From the NCBI GenBank assembly GCA_016210395.1, contig JACQUI010000057.1:1-9762 (forward strand): a stretch of DNA of 9,762 nt. Reading direction: 5' to 3'. The notes under the pieces are model-generated. The model was given only the letters and a program-made list of their open reading frames with translations. It made no database searches and was not told the DNA's origin. This document shows positions 6,371 to 9,762 of this stretch, one piece after another; the stretch's first letter is position 1, and each line of letters begins with the position of its first letter. Origin of the DNA: Chloroflexota bacterium. Lineage in GTDB: Bacteria > Chloroflexota > Dehalococcoidia > Lucifugimonadales > JACPCL1. Position numbers and translations under genes: made by a program.

Positions 6371-6408
6371 GTTACCTAACCCCTGGCCCCTTCCCTCAAG
6401 GGAAGGGG
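6371..6408. repeat. Left terminal inverted repeat of the DUF559 cassette
   Basis: A 38-base end that includes GTTACCTAACCCC and the internal palindrome CCCCTTCCCT-CA-AGGGAAGGGG, split as arms at 6387-6396 and 6399-6408. Compared with the right end, mismatches fall only in the palindrome centre and the three bases between palindrome and terminal block. Confidence 0.85.
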
Positions 6409-6426
6409 AAAGAGACGGAAAACGAA

Positions 6427-6843
6427 GTGAACAAGCAACGCATACTCACAGGGCAACGCGTCACAGAAGAAAAGCTTTTAGCTAGCAAAAGACTGCGGCA
6501 AGAGATGACTGCTGCTGAGGCGCTGCTGTGGGTGGCGCTTCGACGCAACCAACTGGATGGCCTGGCTTTTCGCCGTCAGCAGATTATTGACGGGTTCATT
6601 GTTGACTTCTACTGTCACCGCATTGGCCTTGTCATTGAGCTTGATGGCAGCGTACATGAAGGTGAAGTAGCTCAAGGCCAGGACAAAGAACGAGACACTT
6701 TGCTTTCGGCCAGGGGAATATGAGTGATACGGTTCAAGAACGAGTTGGTCCTCGTCAATTTGGATGAGGTTCTTGACCAGATCAGAGCTGTTGCCCGAGA
6801 CCGGAAAGCCCCCCTTCCCTTTAGGGAAGGGGTAGGGGGTTAG
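6427..6843 (+). pseudogene. DUF559 (Vsr-like) endonuclease gene with in-frame TGA
   Basis: DUF559 proteins are small relatives of Vsr/PD-(D/E)XK endonucleases with poorly defined function. From the GTG at 6427 the product opens with ILTGQRVTEEKLLASKRLRQ, then EMTAAEALLW, FRRQQIIDGFIVDFYC and VIELDGSVHE. These contain the family's putative catalytic E31, D60, E71 and D73. The ORF hits TGA at 6721-6723 after SARGI, and the same frame continues VIRFKNELVLVNLDEVLDQI, exactly the family's C-terminal strand and helix, before a TAG at 6841-6843 inside the right repeat. One C-to-T change (CGA to TGA) explains this. The 98-residue product keeps the catalytic residues but lacks the last strand, so it is probably inactive. 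Other genes here end at TGA, which argues against recoding. Confidence 0.85.
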
Positions 6844-6848
6844 GTAAC
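6811..6848. repeat. Right terminal inverted repeat of the DUF559 cassette
   Basis: The inverted partner of 6371-6408, with the palindrome CCCCTTCCCTTTAGGGAAGGGG broken only at its centre, then TAG and GGGGTTAGGTAAC. It encodes the last codons of the DUF559 read-through frame (ending GVGG) and supplies the AGGGGG and TTAGG just upstream of the HAD start codon. Confidence 0.85.
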
Positions 6849-7562
6849 GTGCTCCTTCCAAAGGCCTTCCTGTTTGACCTGGACAACACCGTCCTGGCCT
6901 TCGACCAAGCTATCGAGAGGGCATGGGTCAGGGCCTGCTGGCAGGCCGCACCCCGGCTGGGCCGGATGCCGCCGGAAGCCCTTCGAGAGGAAGTCCGCAG
7001 GTTGCAAGACCGGCTCTGGGAGCAACCCGAATGGAATCTGAAAGGCCGCCTGGACCCGCTGTGGGCGGCGAAGGAGATAGCGTCGGCGGCGCTGGAGCGC
7101 TTGCACCTGGGGCGCCTTGGCATCGCGGGTGAGATTGCGGAGCGGCATGTGGAGGCCCTGTACGGCGACTGCCTCGCTCCGCTACCCGGCGCGTTAGAGG
7201 CCCTGGAGCGCCTTCAGAAACGGGGGGTGCGCCTGGCGCTGGTAACCAATGGCGGCGCGGAGCCCCAGCGCCGCAAGATCAATAAGTTCAAGCTGGACGC
7301 CCTTTTTGACGCCATGCTCATCGAAGGGGAGCTTGGCTACGGCAAGCCCGACGCCCGTGTCTTCAGGCTTGCCCTGGAGCGGCTGGGCGCATCACCAGGC
7401 GACGCATGGATGGTAGGCGACAACTTGGAGCACGACGTTGCGCCGGCGCAGGCGCTGGGCATTGCGGGCGTCTGGGTGGACTGGGCGGGCAAAGGGTTGC
7501 CGGAGGGAAGCGCGGTGAGGCCGGACAGGGTGGTGCGGGGGTTGGGGGAGTTGGTGCGATAA
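6849..7562 (+). CDS. HAD-superfamily hydrolase (YjjG/Gph-like phosphatase)
   Basis: A cytosolic Mg-dependent phosphatase of the haloacid dehalogenase superfamily; the substrate is unknown. All four HAD motifs are seen in 237 residues: motif I FDLDNTV with nucleophile D10 and acid/base D12, motif II LVTNGG with T133, motif III K166 in GYGKPDARVF, and motif IV VGDNLEHDV with D191 and D196. A helical cap (about 17-105) sits between motifs I and II, as in subfamily I enzymes. The start is a GTG, the only possibility: an in-frame stop lies within the adjacent repeat and no other start codon intervenes. The start codon touches the last base of the DUF559 cassette, so the insertion has replaced the native upstream region and perhaps some N-terminal codons. 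It is convergent with the downstream membrane-protein gene, the stops lying eight bases apart. Confidence 0.92.
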   Translation: MLLPKAFLFDLDNTVLAFDQAIERAWVRACWQAAPRLGRMPPEALREEVRRLQDRLWEQPEWNLKGRLDPLWAAKEIASAALERLHLGRLGIAGEIAERHVEALYGDCLAPLPGALEALERLQKRGVRLALVTNGGAEPQRRKINKFKLDALFDAMLIEGELGYGKPDARVFRLALERLGASPGDAWMVGDNLEHDVAPAQALGIAGVWVDWAGKGLPEGSAVRPDRVVRGLGELVR

Positions 7563-7570
7563 GCAAAGGG

Positions 7571-9106
7571 CTAGTGCCCCGCCCCAGAAGGAGTTTGTTG
7601 ACGCTGGCGATTGAAGGACAGGACTGAAGCAGCCAAGCTCATCGCAACCAGGAGGACGGCAAAAAGCGAAGCCATCCATTCTTGGGCCAGGCCACCGAGG
7701 GCCCAGACAACGTGTGGGACGTAAAACAAGACGAGGATTCCTGCGATGTGCAGGACCAGTTTTGCAGGTATTGAGGCGTTGCTTTTGAGCTTCCGGCAGA
7801 TGGTCCAAATCACGTGAGGGATGGCTATTGCCAGCGACGTGAGAAGGAAAAAGCCTCCCAGAAGCAGGCGATTGAGGTCTGCGAATTCAGAAGCGAGAGC
7901 GCTCCGTGGGGAATCGAAGGCCGCGATTGCCAGCAGCCACAAGGACCACTCGATTGCCAGCCATAGCAGCGCGCCTTCACTGAAATCTTTTGGTTGCACC
8001 GAAAGGAGTGTGTTTATTGCCAGAGTAGTCAACACAAGGGCCAGGAGCCATTCATCCCACAATACTCGAAGCGTGTCCAAACGCCCAACCGAGGTGAAGG
8101 AATAGGGGCCAACCGTAGCCCAACGCCAATGGCCGTCCGCAGTTCGTACGAGTACACCGTCAAGGCTCATGGCGAACAGAGCGTTGCCGGTTGCGGGGTC
8201 TACAATGCCCTGGCGTGGGGACTGAGCGAACTTAGGTGTTCCAGGGGTCGATGATTCTATGCGCTCCGGAGTGTGCCAAGTCGAGCCATAGACTCTAGCG
8301 CGTGCAGAGTGATTTACCCATGACAAATTGAATTCTCGCGTCCATGTGGTCCCTCCGTCAGAGCTACGTTCAATGTGCTTCCCGTCACGATAGGCGTATT
8401 GGACAAGCGGGCTCCTGGGGTCCGATATGACGGAGCTTGTGCGGCAATCACTATGGCTCAAAAGATCCGCCCTTTCACTGGTCACGTCTTTCCACGTGAG
8501 GCCCCCATCCACGCTTTCGTAGACAGAGTAGAGGCTCTTCACAAAAAGGCCCTGGGAGTTGGAAGGAAAGCAATAGATTCCTGGGTCGGGTTGGGGGCGG
8601 CCTGACGCCACGCTGGCCATGACGGCGAGGACAGCGATGGTCAGGCCCCGGGCTTGCAGAAATGGCTGCTCTGGGCACTGCCTCCGCCAGATCCACCAGC
8701 CCAGGAGCAGGCCGGGCAACGTGATGACGTCGGTGGCGTCGCGCTCCATTACGACGGGTGCGCCGCCAATGAGGGAAAGCAGTCGTAGGGTCACGCCGTG
8801 GATGGCGTCGGAAAGATTGAACAGAGCATACGCTACGCCAATCGTCGCAAAGGCCAGCCAGGCAACCAACCGCTCCTGGCGTCGGACAAGCGGAGGAACG
8901 ATAAGGGCAAGGAAAAAGGCCAGTAGCAGCGGCGCAAAGGCAGACCACATTACATCGCTGAGCTTGCCGGTCAACCAGGAGGGCGACAGATGTTTGAGGA
9001 TGTGGTCGTTGACCAGCAGCACGCCAATGGCTGCGACCGTGCGCAAGTCAGCCAGGGCAAAGAGGGCTCGCCGGAGGGCAAGGTTGCTCTCTACGTAACG
9101 TCGCAT
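7571..9106 (-). CDS. Polytopic membrane protein with Asp-box (BNR-like) loop
   Basis: Not a named family that I recognise. The 511-residue product has about five hydrophobic N-terminal segments (roughly 22-40, 54-72, 80-98, 126-140, 154-169) and five C-terminal ones (roughly 350-368, 378-396, 412-436, 448-470, 475-495). Between them is a hydrophilic domain of about 175 residues with two clear Asp boxes, YESVDGGLTW (196-205) and RSSDGGTTW (247-255), and a weaker third around 312-329. Asp boxes are hairpin motifs of sialidase/sortilin-type beta-propellers. The N-terminal VNDHILKHLSPSWLTGKLSD resembles a recurrent bacterial membrane motif (N-D-H-x-L-K ... W-L-T-G-K-L-S-D). I chose the ATG at 9106 because GGAG sits six bases upstream; the in-frame ATG at 9247 adds 47 unlikely residues. 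The propeller is probably extracytoplasmic (inference). Confidence 0.85.
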   Translation of the reverse strand: MRRYVESNLALRRALFALADLRTVAAIGVLLVNDHILKHLSPSWLTGKLSDVMWSAFAPLLLAFFLALIVPPLVRRQERLVAWLAFATIGVAYALFNLSDAIHGVTLRLLSLIGGAPVVMERDATDVITLPGLLLGWWIWRRQCPEQPFLQARGLTIAVLAVMASVASGRPQPDPGIYCFPSNSQGLFVKSLYSVYESVDGGLTWKDVTSERADLLSHSDCRTSSVISDPRSPLVQYAYRDGKHIERSSDGGTTWTREFNLSWVNHSARARVYGSTWHTPERIESSTPGTPKFAQSPRQGIVDPATGNALFAMSLDGVLVRTADGHWRWATVGPYSFTSVGRLDTLRVLWDEWLLALVLTTLAINTLLSVQPKDFSEGALLWLAIEWSLWLLAIAAFDSPRSALASEFADLNRLLLGGFFLLTSLAIAIPHVIWTICRKLKSNASIPAKLVLHIAGILVLFYVPHVVWALGGLAQEWMASLFAVLLVAMSLAASVLSFNRQRQQTPSGAGH

Positions 9107-9148
9107 TTCCGGCTCCGCAGACCAGTGGGGGCCATTGCGTGAAGGAAC

Positions 9149-9169
9149 GCAGGATGCAGGATACAGGAT
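9149..9169. repeat. Three tandem GGAT heptamers
   Basis: GCAGGAT, GCAGGAT and ACAGGAT run end to end. They lie around the predicted start of the minus-strand transcript. A separate direct repeat, AAGGAACGCA[GA]GAT, occurs at 9142-9155 and 9198-9211 (13 of 14 identical). These could be binding-site iterons or a short intergenic repeat. Confidence 0.6.
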
Positions 9170-9170
9170 G

Positions 9171-9199
9171 ATTGTAGCACTGGAGATGTGTGAGGATAA
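9171..9199 (-). promoter_or_regulatory. Candidate promoter of the membrane-protein gene
   Basis: On the minus strand, an extended -10 (TGC then TACAAT at 9176-9171) lies 17 bases from a weak TTATCC -35 (9199-9194). The strong -10 with TG extension is similar to the T-box promoter. The expected start is near 9164, giving a leader of about 58 bases. The same bases read forward as TTGTAG-N17-GATAAG, a weaker candidate for the synthetase gene. Confidence 0.45.
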
Positions 9200-9239
9200 G
9201 GAACGCAAGATTTGCGCGGCAAGCCCAAACATCTCGTTG

Positions 9240-9259
9240 GGGCGCAAGGCCTTGCGCCC
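9240..9259. promoter_or_regulatory. Perfect 20-bp palindrome before the synthetase gene
   Basis: GGGCGCAAGGCCTTGCGCCC is fully self-complementary and lies 47 bases upstream of the synthetase ATG. As RNA it could fold into an eight-pair stem with a GGCC loop. There is no T-run on either strand, so an operator or leader hairpin is more likely than a terminator. Confidence 0.5.
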
Positions 9260-9306
9260 TGCGCTCCGTCAGCATATGACACTAGGCAGGCTAGAGAGGC
9301 ACAGCC

Positions 9307-9762
9307 ATGACCACCACCAGACCCACCTTCAGTCCCGTCAACCCGCGTCCGGACTTTCCCGCCATGGAGCGGGAGCGCCTTGCCTGGTGGGACCAGACAG
9401 GCATGGTGCAGAAGTACCTGCGCCGCAACGCGAAGGCGGACAAGCGATTCTCCTTCATTGACGGGCCTATCACCGCCAACAACCCCATGGCCGTGCATCA
9501 CGCCTGGGGCCGCACCTACAAGGATCTGTTCCAGCGCTACAAGACCATGCTAGGGTTCAAGCAGCGCTATCAAAACGGGTTCGACGGCCAGGGCCTGTGG
9601 ATTGAGGTGGAGGTGGAGAAGGAGCTGGGCTTCACGTCCAAGAGGGACATTGAATCCTTTGGCATTGACCGGTTCGTGGAGCTGTGCAAGGAGCGCGTCC
9701 GCAGGTTCTCCGGAATCCAGACGGAGCAGTCCATACGCCTGGGCTACTGGATGGACTGGGAC
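9307..9762 (+). CDS. ileS: Class I aminoacyl-tRNA synthetase, probable isoleucyl-tRNA synthetase (partial, 5' end)
   Basis: Charges tRNA, probably with isoleucine. The 152 visible residues belong to the Ile/Leu/Val group: an N-terminal DFPAMERERLAWWDQ, then ITANNPMAVHHAWGRTYKD at the catalytic site, FDGQGLWIEVEVEKELGF (related to W-D-x-H-G-L-P-x-E-x-x-V-E-K) and EQSIRLGYWMDWD. The HIGH signature is rewritten: aligned on the following T-[IY]-K-D, H-x-G-H becomes A-V-H-H (62-65). A swapped G-x-H-H form is known in some type 2 IleRS enzymes. The usual His and Pro of the downstream motif are also changed (Q95, W98). GAGAGG seven bases before the ATG supports the start. No T-box precedes it; the only one in the window lies about 2.9 kb upstream. 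A Leu- or Val-specific relative is possible. Confidence 0.88.
   Translation, partial: MTTTRPTFSPVNPRPDFPAMERERLAWWDQTGMVQKYLRRNAKADKRFSFIDGPITANNPMAVHHAWGRTYKDLFQRYKTMLGFKQRYQNGFDGQGLWIEVEVEKELGFTSKRDIESFGIDRFVELCKERVRRFSGIQTEQSIRLGYWMDWD

Larger units (their letters stand above)
6371..6848 (+). mobile_element. DUF559 nuclease cassette bounded by 38-bp inverted repeats
   Basis: The 478-bp unit starts GTTACCTAACCCC and ends GGGGGTTAGGTAAC. Its 38-base ends are inverted copies identical at 34 positions. Each end also contains its own palindrome of the form CCCTTCCCTnnAGGGAAGGG. Almost all of the interior is one DUF559-family ORF. No transposase is present. The left end begins immediately after the T-box terminator U-tract and the right end is immediately followed by the HAD start codon. 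No long target duplication is seen; if the true termini are CCTAACC/GGTTAGG, a TA dinucleotide flanks both sides. It is best seen as a non-autonomous, REP/MITE-like cassette; mobility is inferred. Confidence 0.75.

Noticed and set aside
6721..6723. TGA recoding as a sense codon
   Set aside because: fmt, obg and nadD all end at TGA at natural family end points, so TGA is a normal stop in this genome.
6365..6855. Long target-site duplication around the DUF559 cassette
   Set aside because: The flanks TTTTTT and GTGCTCC do not match; only an ambiguous TA can be proposed.

Overview
The window is GC-rich bacterial chromosome, densely packed on both strands. It carries housekeeping genes (dnaA-like, obg, nadD, pyrE, fmt, a class I aminoacyl-tRNA synthetase) plus one T-box leader RNA. 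The T-box, TG-extended -10 promoters and a probable IleRS with a rewritten HIGH motif suggest a Gram-positive-like or Chloroflexota (Dehalococcoidia-like) lineage. That placement is inference; no rRNA or other decisive marker is present.

Left half (1-4763, minus strand, read right to left): a dnaA-family gene, obg, nadD, pyrE, then a broken small nuclease-like gene and the start of a DUF2283-like gene that runs off the window. obg/nadD abut and pyrE is about 120 bases downstream, so they look co-transcribed. Two of these conserved proteins are unusual. The DnaA has a rewritten DNA-recognition helix and an altered Walker A. The Obg has lost the consensus residues of its G3 (switch II) motif.

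Middle (4764-7562, plus strand): fmt diverges from dnaA. It is followed by a promoter and a complete T-box leader whose specifier and antiterminator bulge best fit tRNA-Ile. Directly at the U-tract of the T-box terminator begins a 478-bp cassette bounded by near-perfect 38-bp inverted repeats. The cassette carries a DUF559 (Vsr/PD-(D/E)XK-like) nuclease gene broken by one in-frame TGA. The cassette's last base is followed immediately by the GTG start of a HAD-family hydrolase.

Right end (7571-9762): a minus-strand polytopic membrane protein with an Asp-box (BNR) loop is convergent with the HAD gene. The start of a probable isoleucyl-tRNA synthetase gene lies divergently beyond it. The Ile-type T-box is therefore about 2.9 kb from the synthetase it would be expected to control, separated by a cassette, a HAD gene and an antisense gene. 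This rearrangement and the DUF559 inverted-repeat cassette are the most interesting features of the window.
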